A stretch of 64,000 nucleotides of DNA from Butyrivibrio sp. AE3004. GTDB lineage: Bacteria > Bacillota > Clostridia > Lachnospirales > Lachnospiraceae. The stretch spans positions 3,534,001-3,598,000 of the forward strand of contig NZ_JNLQ01000002.1 of assembly GCF_000703165.1 (NCBI RefSeq). The letters are read 5' to 3'. The notes below the pieces were generated by a model. That model did not search any database. It saw nothing but the letters and a program-made list of their open reading frames with translations, and was not told the origin of the DNA. Shown piece by piece: positions 47,289-55,702 of the stretch (positions are counted from its first letter, which is position 1; each line of letters opens with the position of its first letter). The position numbers were made by a program, and so were the translations under genes.

Positions 47289-47350
47289 ATTTCCCCAAGC
47301 AGATCGATACTGATATTTAGTTTCGCTTAAGCAAGGGGAAACATTTTTTT
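47289..47350 (+). terminator. Possible terminator before htrA
   Basis: TTTCCCC (after ATA) pairs with GGGGAAA across a long loop, followed by CATTTTTTT. The stem is short for the loop, so it is uncertain. A T-rich, CACAA-containing promoter region follows up to 47400. Confidence 0.45.
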
Positions 47351-47469
47351 GATACTTTTATCACAATTTCGTCACAATCTCTTTCTATACTGAATACGTA
47401 GTAAAGAAATAAAGAAATAAAAAAATAATTTATCAATATTAATCAAGTCAAGGAAAGAGGTAATGGATA

Positions 47470-49392
47470 ATGTTTGATAATGAAAATAATGAACAGAACA
47501 AGATGGAAATTGAAGAAAAAAGAGAAACTGAAGTTAGCTCCACAAGCGGCAATGGTCAGGATATCAAGAGAGAAAATGAAACTCCGACAACAAATAGCAG
47601 TCCTTACGTTGTAGGCAGCCCGAACAATGCATATGGTAGCAACCAGGGAATTACATATGGCACAGGCAGTCAGAACAGCACATATGGCACAGGTAATCAG
47701 AACAGTACTTATGGTACAGGCAGTCAGAATAATACATATGGCAGCAGCAATACCTACGGAACAGGTTCTTATAACCAGAATAGCAATACAGGATCCTATG
47801 GAAATTATAACGGGATGAATAACACAAATAATGGCTATTCACAGAACGGAGGAACCTATGGTAATTACAACTACAATAACCAGGGTACCTACGGCAATTA
47901 TCAATACACATATAATCAGCCGGGCATGAATGGTGGAAACGGTCCTGTGAAAAAGAATAACGGCAAGAAAGTTGCAGCAGTTATTGCGGCTGCTCTTGTT
48001 TTGAGCCTGGGACTTGGTGCAGGCTATTACAGTATGACAAAGATAACACAGATGCCTGCTATTGAACAATCCAAGGATCAGGCTGATGCGGCAGATAAGG
48101 CAAAGGCAGCTGACAAGAACATTGAGGAATCCACTGCAAAGGCTGATTCATCAAGCGCTGCAGAAGTAGATAAGAGCACAACTTCGGACGCTGTAATCGG
48201 AGAAAACGCTGAGGCAGGTATTTCCAAGACTCAGACCGTAGAGAATTCCAAGACAGTAGTTACTGATGTTACACAGGTTGTTGAAGAAGCAATGCCTGCA
48301 ATGGTTTCAATCAACAATAATTACACACAGTCTGCGTCATATTTTGGACAGACTTACAGCCAGGAGCTTACAGCTTCAGGTTCAGGTATCATTGTTGGAA
48401 CAAATGACAGCGAGCTTTTGATTGCTACCAACTATCACGTAATTGAAGGTGCTGATTCTCTTGAAGTACTTTTTGTAGATGAGAATACTGCAAAGGCAGA
48501 GGTTAAAGGTACAGATTCAAATATGGATCTTGCAGTTATAGCAGTACAGCTTTCTGACCTTAGCGCTTCAACAAGAGATGCCATAGCTATTGCAACACTT
48601 GGTGATTCAGATGCGCTTACACTTGGTGAGCCTGCAATCGCAATAGGTAATGCGCTTGGTTATGGACAGTCTGTAACTACAGGTGTTATCAGTGCAGTAA
48701 ACCGTGCTATTGACCTGGACGACAGTAGGAAGGGTACATTCATTCAGACAAGTGCTGCAATCAACCCCGGAAATTCAGGCGGCGCACTTCTTAACATCAG
48801 TGGTGAGGTCATTGGTATCAATTCCAACAAGATTGGTGGAGAAGCAATTGAAGGTATGGGTTATGCTATCCCGATTTCAACAGCAAAGCCTATTATCCAG
48901 CAGCTTATGACAGAAAAGACACGTTCAAAGGTTTCAGAGGAGCAGAGAGGCTATCTTGGAATCTCAGGTGTAAGCGTAACTTCCGATGTATCACAGATGT
49001 ATGGTCTTCCTCTTGGTGTTTATGTAGCAGCCGTATCTGCTGATGGCGGAGCAAAGAGCGCAGGAATCCAGGAAGGCGATATCATTACCACATTTGATGG
49101 AAAAGAGATTTCATCAATGGATGATCTTCAGAACAAGCTTGCATATTATGAAGCAGGTGAAACAGTTACTGTAACTGTTAAGAGACAGGCTTCCGGCGGA
49201 TATCAGGATCAGGAGATTTCCGTAACACTTGGATCAAAGCAGACTGTTCAGTCAGATGCTACTGATGGCAAGACTTATCAGGGAGAGAAAACACCTGATG
49301 CCAATGGTGGAAATGGTCAGGATGAAGGACAGCAGAATGGAATTAATCCTTTTGGAAATCCTTTCGGATTTGGATTTAGTTTTGGAAACTGA
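47470..49392 (+). CDS. htrA: HtrA/DegP-like membrane-anchored serine protease with PDZ domain
   Basis: 640 residues. Residues 1-165 are cytoplasmic, low-complexity and Tyr/Gly/Asn/Gln/Thr-rich with nine-residue repeats (YGTGSQNST). A membrane helix (about 168-190, KVAAVIAAALVLSLGLGAGYYS) follows, then a linker rich in Ala, Asp and Ser. The trypsin-like domain has the triad His323 (ATNYHVIEG), Asp353 (SNMDLAVI) and Ser436 (NPGNSGGALLN). One PDZ domain (GYLGISGVSVTSDV; AGIQEGDIITTFDGKEI) binds misfolded ends, and the tail is Gly/Asn/Phe-rich. It degrades damaged proteins at the outer face of the membrane. GAAAGAGG precedes the ATG. A strong terminator follows. Confidence 0.92.
   Translation: MFDNENNEQNKMEIEEKRETEVSSTSGNGQDIKRENETPTTNSSPYVVGSPNNAYGSNQGITYGTGSQNSTYGTGNQNSTYGTGSQNNTYGSSNTYGTGSYNQNSNTGSYGNYNGMNNTNNGYSQNGGTYGNYNYNNQGTYGNYQYTYNQPGMNGGNGPVKKNNGKKVAAVIAAALVLSLGLGAGYYSMTKITQMPAIEQSKDQADAADKAKAADKNIEESTAKADSSSAAEVDKSTTSDAVIGENAEAGISKTQTVENSKTVVTDVTQVVEEAMPAMVSINNNYTQSASYFGQTYSQELTASGSGIIVGTNDSELLIATNYHVIEGADSLEVLFVDENTAKAEVKGTDSNMDLAVIAVQLSDLSASTRDAIAIATLGDSDALTLGEPAIAIGNALGYGQSVTTGVISAVNRAIDLDDSRKGTFIQTSAAINPGNSGGALLNISGEVIGINSNKIGGEAIEGMGYAIPISTAKPIIQQLMTEKTRSKVSEEQRGYLGISGVSVTSDVSQMYGLPLGVYVAAVSADGGAKSAGIQEGDIITTFDGKEISSMDDLQNKLAYYEAGETVTVTVKRQASGGYQDQEISVTLGSKQTVQSDATDGKTYQGEKTPDANGGNGQDEGQQNGINPFGNPFGFGFSFGN
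47655..47770 (+). repeat. 27-bp in-frame repeats coding YGTG(S/N)QN(S/N)T
   Basis: At least three tandem, slightly diverged 27-bp units encode Tyr-Gly-Thr-Gly-Ser/Asn-Gln-Asn-Ser/Asn-Thr in the cytoplasmic region of HtrA. Silent differences between units suggest older duplication. Confidence 0.75.
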
Positions 49393-49428
49393 TTTATATA
49401 ATCAACAATAATATGTCAGATATGCTTA

Positions 49429-49470
49429 GCTGCCATCGGGGATCACCCGATGGCAGTTTTGTCTTTTTTA
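49429..49470 (+). terminator. Terminator after htrA
   Basis: CTGCCATCGGG and CCCGATGGCAG form a perfect 11-bp stem around a GATCA loop, followed by TTTTGTCTTTTTTA. Confidence 0.9.
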
Positions 49471-49482
49471 TTCTTTCTTAAC

Positions 49483-49511
49483 TTGATAGAGGTGTCAGGT
49501 GTGAATATAAT
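49483..49511 (+). promoter_or_regulatory. Predicted sigma-A promoter of clpX
   Basis: TTGATA (49483-49488) and TATAAT (49506-49511) with 17-base spacing, 47 bases before the start codon. Confidence 0.7.
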
Positions 49512-49558
49512 TAGATTATATGCGAAATAAGAGATTTTAGCCGAGATGGAGATAAAGA

Positions 49559-51100
49559 ATGAGCGATAGATTTGATAATAACGGAAATGATGAATTTGAT
49601 TTCAGAGAAGTTAAAGATTCCGAAGATAGTAGTGACGTAGTATCATCAGATGCAACTAATGATGATAAGAAGGACACTTCAGATAAAAAAGAAAGTGAGT
49701 ATGAGGATGTTTGCTTTATGTGCAGACGTCCTGAGAGCAAGGCGGGGAAGATGTTCCATCTTCCAAACGGCATTTGTGTTTGTGATGATTGTATGCATAA
49801 GACAATGGATACTGTCAGCCAGTTCGATTATCAGAATCTTTTGAATAATCCGAATCTGATGAATGAGCTTAACAAACATAGCGGTATGCCGGGACTTAGT
49901 TTTATGGATTTCGGTGATTTTATGAATACAGGTGGAATTCCCAATTCTCAGAAGATCAAGAAGAAAAAGGAAGAGGATATTAAGGTAAAGCCCGAGTTTA
50001 ATATCGAGAATATGCCTGCACCCCATAAAATAAAGGGCAAGCTTGACGAATTTGTAATAGGCCAGGAGAAGGCTAAGAAGATAATTTCGGTAGCTGTTTA
50101 CAACCACTATAAACGTGTAAAAACAGGTACTATGGATGACATAGAAATAGAGAAGTCAAATATTCTTATGATCGGACCTACCGGAAGCGGTAAGACTTAT
50201 CTTGTAAAAACGCTGGCAAAGCTTCTTGATGTTCCGCTTGCGATTGCTGATGCAACTTCACTTACAGAAGCCGGTTACATCGGTGATGATATAGAAAGCG
50301 TTGTAAGTAAGCTTCTTGCAGCAGCCGGAAATGATATTGACAGAGCCCAGCAGGGAATCATTTTTATTGATGAGATAGATAAAATTGCAAAGAAGAAGAA
50401 TACCACATCGAGAGATGTAAGCGGAGAATCTGTACAGCAGGGTATGCTTAAGCTTCTTGAAGGTGCAGATGTAGAAGTTCCTGTAGGTGCAAGCAGTAAA
50501 AATGCTATGGTTCCGATGGCTACAGTAAATACCAGAAATATCCTGTTTATCTGTGGCGGAGCCTTCCCGGATCTTGAAGAGATTATAAAGCAGAGACTGA
50601 ATAAGCAGACATCAATTGGTTTTGATGCAGACCTCAAGGATAAGTGGGATAAAGACCCTGACCTTATTACCAAGGTTACTGTAGATGACCTTAAGAAGTT
50701 CGGAATGATTCCTGAGTTTTTAGGAAGACTTCCGATTGTATGCACGCTTAAAGGCCTTTCAAAGGAAATGCTCGTGCAGATCCTTAGGGAGCCTAAGAAT
50801 GCTATTTTGAAGCAGTATCAAAAGCTTCTTGCCTTCGATGAGGTTAATCTGGAATTTGACGATGACGCTCTTGATGCTATAGCTGAAAAGGCCATGGAGA
50901 AAGAGACAGGCGCCAGAGCTCTTCGTGCGATCATAGAGGAATTTATGCTTGATATCATGTATGAGATTCCAAAGGATGATAATATCGGAAGTGTTACGAT
51001 AACAGGAGATTATATCAGAGGAAAGGGTGGCCCGAGAATAGAGCTTAGGACTACCGAGGTTCCAAAGGCGATTCCGCTTAAGGATTCCGAGAATAAATAA
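49559..51100 (+). CDS. clpX: ATP-dependent protease ATPase subunit ClpX, long form
   Basis: 513 residues against about 420 for most ClpX. An acidic Ser/Asp-rich extension of about 48 residues precedes a four-cysteine zinc domain (CFMC...CDDC). A longer linker with Asn/Met/Gly residues follows (about 85-140). The AAA+ core has Walker A GPTGSGKT at 206-213, Walker B IIFIDEIDK, sensor-like GRLPIV and GARALR. The IGF loop (353-355) that docks on ClpP is kept, so it should partner ClpP. It unfolds tagged proteins for degradation. It is not next to clpP, tig or lon, so it may be a second or relocated copy. GGAG precedes the ATG; it has its own promoter and terminator. Confidence 0.9.
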   Translation: MSDRFDNNGNDEFDFREVKDSEDSSDVVSSDATNDDKKDTSDKKESEYEDVCFMCRRPESKAGKMFHLPNGICVCDDCMHKTMDTVSQFDYQNLLNNPNLMNELNKHSGMPGLSFMDFGDFMNTGGIPNSQKIKKKKEEDIKVKPEFNIENMPAPHKIKGKLDEFVIGQEKAKKIISVAVYNHYKRVKTGTMDDIEIEKSNILMIGPTGSGKTYLVKTLAKLLDVPLAIADATSLTEAGYIGDDIESVVSKLLAAAGNDIDRAQQGIIFIDEIDKIAKKKNTTSRDVSGESVQQGMLKLLEGADVEVPVGASSKNAMVPMATVNTRNILFICGGAFPDLEEIIKQRLNKQTSIGFDADLKDKWDKDPDLITKVTVDDLKKFGMIPEFLGRLPIVCTLKGLSKEMLVQILREPKNAILKQYQKLLAFDEVNLEFDDDALDAIAEKAMEKETGARALRAIIEEFMLDIMYEIPKDDNIGSVTITGDYIRGKGGPRIELRTTEVPKAIPLKDSENK

Positions 51101-51109
51101 AAGCATTAA

Positions 51110-51150
51110 AAAGCTGACAGAATGTTGAACTCATCTGTCAGCTTTATTAT
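51110..51150 (+). terminator. Terminator after clpX
   Basis: AAAGCTGACAGA and TCTGTCAGCTTT form a perfect 12-bp stem with a 12-base loop and a T-rich tail. Confidence 0.9.
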
Positions 51151-51159
51151 TTGAGCAGA

Positions 51160-51260
51160 GCACTTAGCGAGGTGTTTTCGAGCTTAGTGCGAGCCATGCA
51201 AGTCAACTTGGCGAGGTATTATCGAGCCTAGTTGAGCTTGTTTGAGTAGAGCACGTAGTG
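51160..51260. repeat. Two and a half copies of a 31-base hairpin repeat
   Basis: GCACTTAGCGAGG...TCGAGCTTAGTGC (51160-51190) and CAACTTGGCGAGG...TCGAGCCTAGTTG (51204-51234) share the core GCGAGGT-TT-TCGAGC with matching outer arms. A partial third copy (GAGTAGAGCACGTAGTG) runs to about 51260. The arm differences keep pairing in each copy, so the structure seems preserved. Confidence 0.6.
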
Positions 51261-51272
51261 AAAATCACAGTC

Positions 51273-52208
51273 TCAGGCTGTGATGAATGTGCCGGCTTTT
51301 CCTTTCAGAGCATCTGAAACTTCAGCGAGTGAAGTAATAAGAACGCTTCCTGAAGGCTTTTTCTTTAAATATTCTATAGCTGCTTCAATCTTGGGAAGCA
51401 TGTCTGTTGCGCCAAACTGTCCATCTCTGATGTACTGTTCTGCAGTAGCAACGTTCATGCGCTCGATGGGTGCCTGAGTATCTTTTCCGAAATCTGTATA
51501 TACGTAAGGAACAGAGGTAAGGATGATAAGTCTGTCAACACCGAGGTCGGCTGCAAGCTTTCCTGCAATTGCGTCTTTTTCAATAACTGCTGATGCACCC
51601 TTTAATACGTGATTCTGCTGGATTACCGGGATTCCACCGCCTCCGCATGCGATTACTATCTGACCTGCATCGGAAAGAGCACGTATCGCATCTATTTCAA
51701 CGATATCAATCGGCTTAGGAGCTGCAACGATACGAAGATAGCCTTTTCCGGGAACCTCCTGAACAAAGTTACCTTTTTTTACTTCGTTGTCGGCATCTTC
51801 CTTTGACATGTATCTTCCGATTACTTTGGTCGGTGAATAGAAGGCTTCGTCATATGGATCAACCGTAACCTGTGTGAGAATGGTGCTTACGGGAGTTGAA
51901 ATGCCACGACTGGTCAGTTCGCTCTTAAGGGAGTTCTGAAGGTCATAGCCAACGTAGCCCTGACTCATTGCACTACAAACACTCATGGGAGCGGGAGTGT
52001 AGTCAATATAGATTCGTCTCAGCTCAGTCATGGCTTTGTGGATCATGCTGACCTGAGGACCGTTACTGTGAGTGATGTTTAGCTGGTAGCCGGCTTGTAC
52101 AAGATCTGCAAGAGCCTTGGCTGTAACTCTTACGGCTTCCATTTGTTCCATTGTGGTATATCCAAGTGCCTCATGTCCGAGAGACACCACTGCCTTCTTG
52201 TTTTCCAT
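51273..52208 (-). CDS. arcC: Carbamate kinase-like amino-acid-kinase family protein
   Basis: 311 residues, normal length for carbamate kinase, which makes ATP from carbamoyl phosphate and ADP at the end of arginine or purine breakdown. The middle and C-terminal motifs fit (ACGGGGIPV; VIEKDAIAGKLAADLGVDRL; ILTSVPYVYTDFGK). However, the N-terminal phosphate-binding loop reads SLGHEALG where typical enzymes have ALGGNALG, and the later segment is GATDMLPK where GSMxPK is usual. It could be a divergent carbamate kinase or a related kinase with another substrate. GGAGG precedes the ATG. No arcA or arcB lies nearby. It follows the GH2 gene by 30 bases on the same strand. Confidence 0.75.
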   Translation of the reverse strand: MENKKAVVSLGHEALGYTTMEQMEAVRVTAKALADLVQAGYQLNITHSNGPQVSMIHKAMTELRRIYIDYTPAPMSVCSAMSQGYVGYDLQNSLKSELTSRGISTPVSTILTQVTVDPYDEAFYSPTKVIGRYMSKEDADNEVKKGNFVQEVPGKGYLRIVAAPKPIDIVEIDAIRALSDAGQIVIACGGGGIPVIQQNHVLKGASAVIEKDAIAGKLAADLGVDRLIILTSVPYVYTDFGKDTQAPIERMNVATAEQYIRDGQFGATDMLPKIEAAIEYLKKKPSGSVLITSLAEVSDALKGKAGTFITA

Positions 52209-52238
52209 AACGTAGTCCTCCGTTTTTTTGATGCTTAA

Positions 52239-54203
52239 TTATATCATTTCTAGTTTATTATGTCTGCGGTCATAGGTCATTATGCCGTTAACTTCTTCTT
52301 CGACATCCGAGAGCTGAGTGTAGACAGCACCGGCAAGTCCCTTGGCCTTTAGATTCTCAATGGTTTCGGAAAGCAGTGTATTATATGCCTTCTTGAAGTC
52401 ACCTACAGTGTCAAATTTTTTGTAGCCATAGATCCTGTCAACGCTACTGTGTCCCTTGATATAGCAGGTATACCCACCGTATTCGGAAATCACAAAAGCT
52501 CGTCTTTTTTTATCGGCTATGACATCGAGCGGTCTGAAGTAATTGTGAACGCTCCTGAAGTCACCACCGTTTTCATCAAACCATCCGCTTGCCTGGTCGA
52601 TCAGTCTGTTATCCGCAAACTGTCTGGCAAGAATTGTAGCAGCAGATGCGTTGAACTGTCCCCACCCTTCGTTGAAAAGTACCCATACGGAGATACTCGG
52701 AACGTTTATAAGATGTTGGATAGTTTCTTCCATTTCATTTATCCACTCTTTCCGTCCGTCGGCTGAGTCACGTGAGAACATGTGATAATTTATGGGGCCG
52801 TCCGGCATGTGCCCGAATACACCGGGGAAAAGTGTGGGAAGATAACTGACAACAGGCTTTGCGTAGGAGGAACCTCCGCTTACCATATCCTGCCATACTA
52901 TCATTCCGAGCCTGTCGCAGTGATAATACCATCTGGCTGCTTCGATTTTTATATGCTTTCTGAGCATGTTAAAGCCGAGTTTTTTCATCTCGGTGATGTC
53001 GAAAATCAGAGCTTCGTCACTCGGTGCAGTATAGAGTCCATCAGGCCAGTAGCCCTGATCGAGGACACCGTTAAGGAAATATGGTTCTCCGTTTAAGAAA
53101 AACAGAGGGTGACCGTCCGCATCAAGCTGTCTGGTAAATGAGCGCATGCCAAAATATGTTTCAGCCTTATCATCACCCGCTGTAATTAGAACCTGATAAA
53201 GATAAGGGTCTTCGGGTGACCAGAGGTGCGCTTTGGGAATAGTTATCTTGCAGGAATAAACATATGTGGATGAGTGTTTACTCTCAATATCGGGAGAGAA
53301 GGTGCTAAGCTCATCTGAAGAGTGACTGAAAGAATCATGGAAATCTTCCGATTCAAATCTGTCACGCTTCTTGTCATCTCTGTGAGTGGTATCGCCTTCG
53401 TTTTCGGCGATAAGAACTTCCTTCTTTGAATCAAAAATTTGAATTGAAACGGGGCATTCACCATTTGTAAGGACAGTTACATAGATCACATCCAGGTCTC
53501 TGTCCGGAATAATGCGATAGGCGGTTATGTGGGTTTTTGGAACGATTTCCATCCATACGGTCTGCCAGATTCCGCTCTGAGCAGTGTAGTACATGCCTCC
53601 GCGCTTTAATGTCTGTTTGCCTCTGCTGTGATAAGAGGTATCAGAGTCGTCCTGAACACAAACTGTAAGAGTACCGCAGAGCTTTTTGCAGCTACCTTCT
53701 GATGAATCGTAGAAATTGGAATTGGAGGCATCTGAAGACTCCTTTAATTCATCTGTTATATCAATTGTAAAGGGAAGATATCCGCCTGTATGTGCACCGA
53801 CAGGAGTGCCGTTTATAAAAACAATGGCACGCTGATCGCAAGCACCGAAATGAAGCAGGACCCTGGAATCAGGGGTGGGAAGAGTGATGTTTTCTAATTT
53901 CTTTTTGTACCATAGATATTCGTCCGGCTGCAGCTGCCTCTCAACACCGGAGAGGATGGCTTCGGGAGAAAAAGGAACGAGAATGTTTCCGTCCATCTTT
54001 TTAGGATGCGTGTTGGTTTTTGTGAAAGCATATTCCCAAATACCGTTTAAGTTTATGTAGCTTTCGCGGACGAACTGGGGACGAGGGTATTCCTGAAGAA
54101 CACTGTCGCTTTTAAGAGAATCACCCCATACTGTGGTAAGCCTGTGGAGAACATCATCTTCATGTGTCTTATCAATAGCTTTTATTGCATCAAGTAGATC
54201 CAT
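52239..54203 (-). CDS. Glycoside hydrolase family 2 protein (beta-galactosidase/glucuronidase-like)
   Basis: 654 residues without signal peptide, so cytoplasmic. It has an N-terminal sugar-binding jelly roll (SYINLNGIWEYAF; LHFGACDQRAIVFINGTPVGAHTGGYLPF), an immunoglobulin-like middle, and a TIM barrel with acid/base Glu in VLFNEGWGQF and nucleophile Glu in VISEYGGY. Substrate is unknown; LacZ-type C-terminal domains are missing. Two Ser/Asp-rich insertions interrupt the fold, one near residues 150-170 (SSDASNSNFYDSSEGS) and a longer one near 270-315 (HDSFSHSSDELSTFSPD). AAGGAAGG precedes the ATG. Lies in a minus-strand run with DUF975 and carbamate-kinase-like genes. Confidence 0.88.
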   Translation of the reverse strand: MDLLDAIKAIDKTHEDDVLHRLTTVWGDSLKSDSVLQEYPRPQFVRESYINLNGIWEYAFTKTNTHPKKMDGNILVPFSPEAILSGVERQLQPDEYLWYKKKLENITLPTPDSRVLLHFGACDQRAIVFINGTPVGAHTGGYLPFTIDITDELKESSDASNSNFYDSSEGSCKKLCGTLTVCVQDDSDTSYHSRGKQTLKRGGMYYTAQSGIWQTVWMEIVPKTHITAYRIIPDRDLDVIYVTVLTNGECPVSIQIFDSKKEVLIAENEGDTTHRDDKKRDRFESEDFHDSFSHSSDELSTFSPDIESKHSSTYVYSCKITIPKAHLWSPEDPYLYQVLITAGDDKAETYFGMRSFTRQLDADGHPLFFLNGEPYFLNGVLDQGYWPDGLYTAPSDEALIFDITEMKKLGFNMLRKHIKIEAARWYYHCDRLGMIVWQDMVSGGSSYAKPVVSYLPTLFPGVFGHMPDGPINYHMFSRDSADGRKEWINEMEETIQHLINVPSISVWVLFNEGWGQFNASAATILARQFADNRLIDQASGWFDENGGDFRSVHNYFRPLDVIADKKRRAFVISEYGGYTCYIKGHSSVDRIYGYKKFDTVGDFKKAYNTLLSETIENLKAKGLAGAVYTQLSDVEEEVNGIMTYDRRHNKLEMI

Positions 54204-54218
54204 TTTGTAAGTCCTTCC

Positions 54219-54959
54219 TTAGTTGTTTTGCGAATTTTGAACAAGATCCTGATAAAATGCAGCGTCTGCAGCTGATAAATAAGTTACAACCCAGATAAGC
54301 GGGATGAAGCATGCAAGTGTCCCAAGTATGAACAGCGGAATATAGCTAAGATAAAGCAAAAGCAGTCTGTGCTTGTGGCCCTTCATTAGCTTAATGCTGG
54401 TCTTTAGTATTGAAAAGGCATCTTTATCAGGAAAATCCTGGAGTATGTAATAGGACTGTGAAAACATTAATCTGACGTAAACGTTAACTATGGTAATCAC
54501 AGCTGATACGGCAAGAACAGCAATTGTAATTCTTGGATCTATGATTCCTTCAATCTGTTTGTTCTGAGCAAGGATTACAGAGAACAGCTGTAATGGTATT
54601 ATAGTCAGAGTGTCAATAAGGGCAAGCGGAATCTGAAGTATAATTGCCTTGTCCGGATGATTTTTAAATCCTTGAAAGAGATCTGCGATTGAAACTGACT
54701 GACCGTAGACAACATTCATAAAAAGGTAAGCAAGTCCCGAATCAAATACGCCAAAGAAAAGATTGACAAGAATTGTGGCAGCAAAATATACGAAATATGA
54801 TATAAGGTTATTTGGTATAATTGCACCGACTACTATATTTATAATTATAAAAGTGATGAATCTGTAAAGAATAATGGCTATTGTTGATGTGCCATAGTTT
54901 CCGAGAAGCCGCTCTCTTGCGACAGCTTTTATCTTTGAAGTTCTCTTATTTTGTTTCAT
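54219..54959 (-). CDS. DUF975-family integral membrane protein
   Basis: 246 residues with five to six membrane helices. The N-terminal Lys/Arg-rich start (KIKAVARERLLGNYGTS) and the central VSIADLFQGFKN plus SYYILQDFPDKDAFSILKTSIKLMKGHK segments match DUF975, a Firmicutes membrane family of unknown function. AAGGGG precedes the ATG. The GH2 gene begins only 15 bases after its stop, so both are probably co-transcribed, though no functional link is known. Confidence 0.85.
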   Translation of the reverse strand: MKQNKRTSKIKAVARERLLGNYGTSTIAIILYRFITFIIINIVVGAIIPNNLISYFVYFAATILVNLFFGVFDSGLAYLFMNVVYGQSVSIADLFQGFKNHPDKAIILQIPLALIDTLTIIPLQLFSVILAQNKQIEGIIDPRITIAVLAVSAVITIVNVYVRLMFSQSYYILQDFPDKDAFSILKTSIKLMKGHKHRLLLLYLSYIPLFILGTLACFIPLIWVVTYLSAADAAFYQDLVQNSQNN

Positions 54960-55031
54960 GGTTTCCCCTTGAGTTTATTTTATTTGAAACTACATATACT
55001 GGTATTTGTACGTGTAAGAATATATAGTTTC

Positions 55032-55066
55032 CCAAAAATAAGGCGAAGCACTTGGCCTCACCTTAT
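55032..55066 (-). terminator. Terminator for the minus-strand HExxH gene
   Basis: On the minus strand ATAAGGTGAGG pairs with CTTCGCCTTAT (allowing mismatches), followed by TTTTTGGG. It lies about 80 bases past the stop of the gene at 55148. Confidence 0.55.
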
Positions 55067-55147
55067 AATAAATCGGTTTTTATTGGAAATCCCGGTTATG
55101 CTTAGACATGATGCAGAATCAAATGTTTATAAAAAGTGAAAAACAAA

Positions 55148-55690
55148 TCAGACAGCAGCGTCAAAGCTTGAACCGATAAGTCCGCTTGCAGCATCGGCTG
55201 ATTTGCGGTTTTTCGTATAAGGATTGTTTTCATTTTTGTACATTATTTTTGTGGTTGTAAGACCGCCCGAAACATAAGTCCTTCCGCACTCGGGGCACAC
55301 GGCTGTCTGAATTTTGACAGATGCCTGAAGAACTTTGCCGTTTCCTTCTTCTGCTTTTTTGAAGGCATTGGCAACATGCTCCTGCTCATGCCCGCGCACT
55401 CTAGACGGAGCGGCTTCGGGTGAAATGTGAGCAGCGCTCTTAAAGGAGACATTTTCATTGGAGCCGTCGATATATTTGCGGTTCTTACATGTCTCGCATT
55501 CGGCTGGTGATGAACGCATGCCGGGCTTCTTTTCAACAGATTCGCCTGGATTTAGTGTGACCTTGGTGTCACCTGTTACGGAACCTGCTGCAGCCTCGGA
55601 TACATTCCCGGAGCCGCCGTTATTATAGGCGGGACCAAAAAATCCGGATGCATATGAATTGTTAAATCCTATTCCACTGATTCCACTCAT
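55148..55690 (-). CDS. Putative metalloprotease-like protein with HExxH motif
   Basis: 180 residues from ATG 55690, which has AGAGGA seven bases upstream. The protein carries HEQEHV, an HExxH zinc-binding motif, inside a helix (RVRGHEQEHVANAFKKAEE). Two CxxC pairs flank it (CETCKNRKY and CPECGRTYVSGG). The N-terminus is Gly/Asn/Ser-rich and has no signal peptide. This arrangement resembles SprA-related putative metalloproteases, and I recall similar short proteins in Lachnospiraceae; activity is not shown. The gene upstream (a small membrane protein) stops 12 bases before this start, so they are probably one unit. Confidence 0.7.
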   Translation of the reverse strand: MSGISGIGFNNSYASGFFGPAYNNGGSGNVSEAAAGSVTGDTKVTLNPGESVEKKPGMRSSPAECETCKNRKYIDGSNENVSFKSAAHISPEAAPSRVRGHEQEHVANAFKKAEEGNGKVLQASVKIQTAVCPECGRTYVSGGLTTTKIMYKNENNPYTKNRKSADAASGLIGSSFDAAV

Positions 55691-55702
55691 AAGCACATCC
55701 TC

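Noticed and set aside
47651..47911. 86-codon minus-strand frame of Cys/Tyr-rich repeats
   Set aside because: A mirror of the repetitive HtrA tail-coding DNA.
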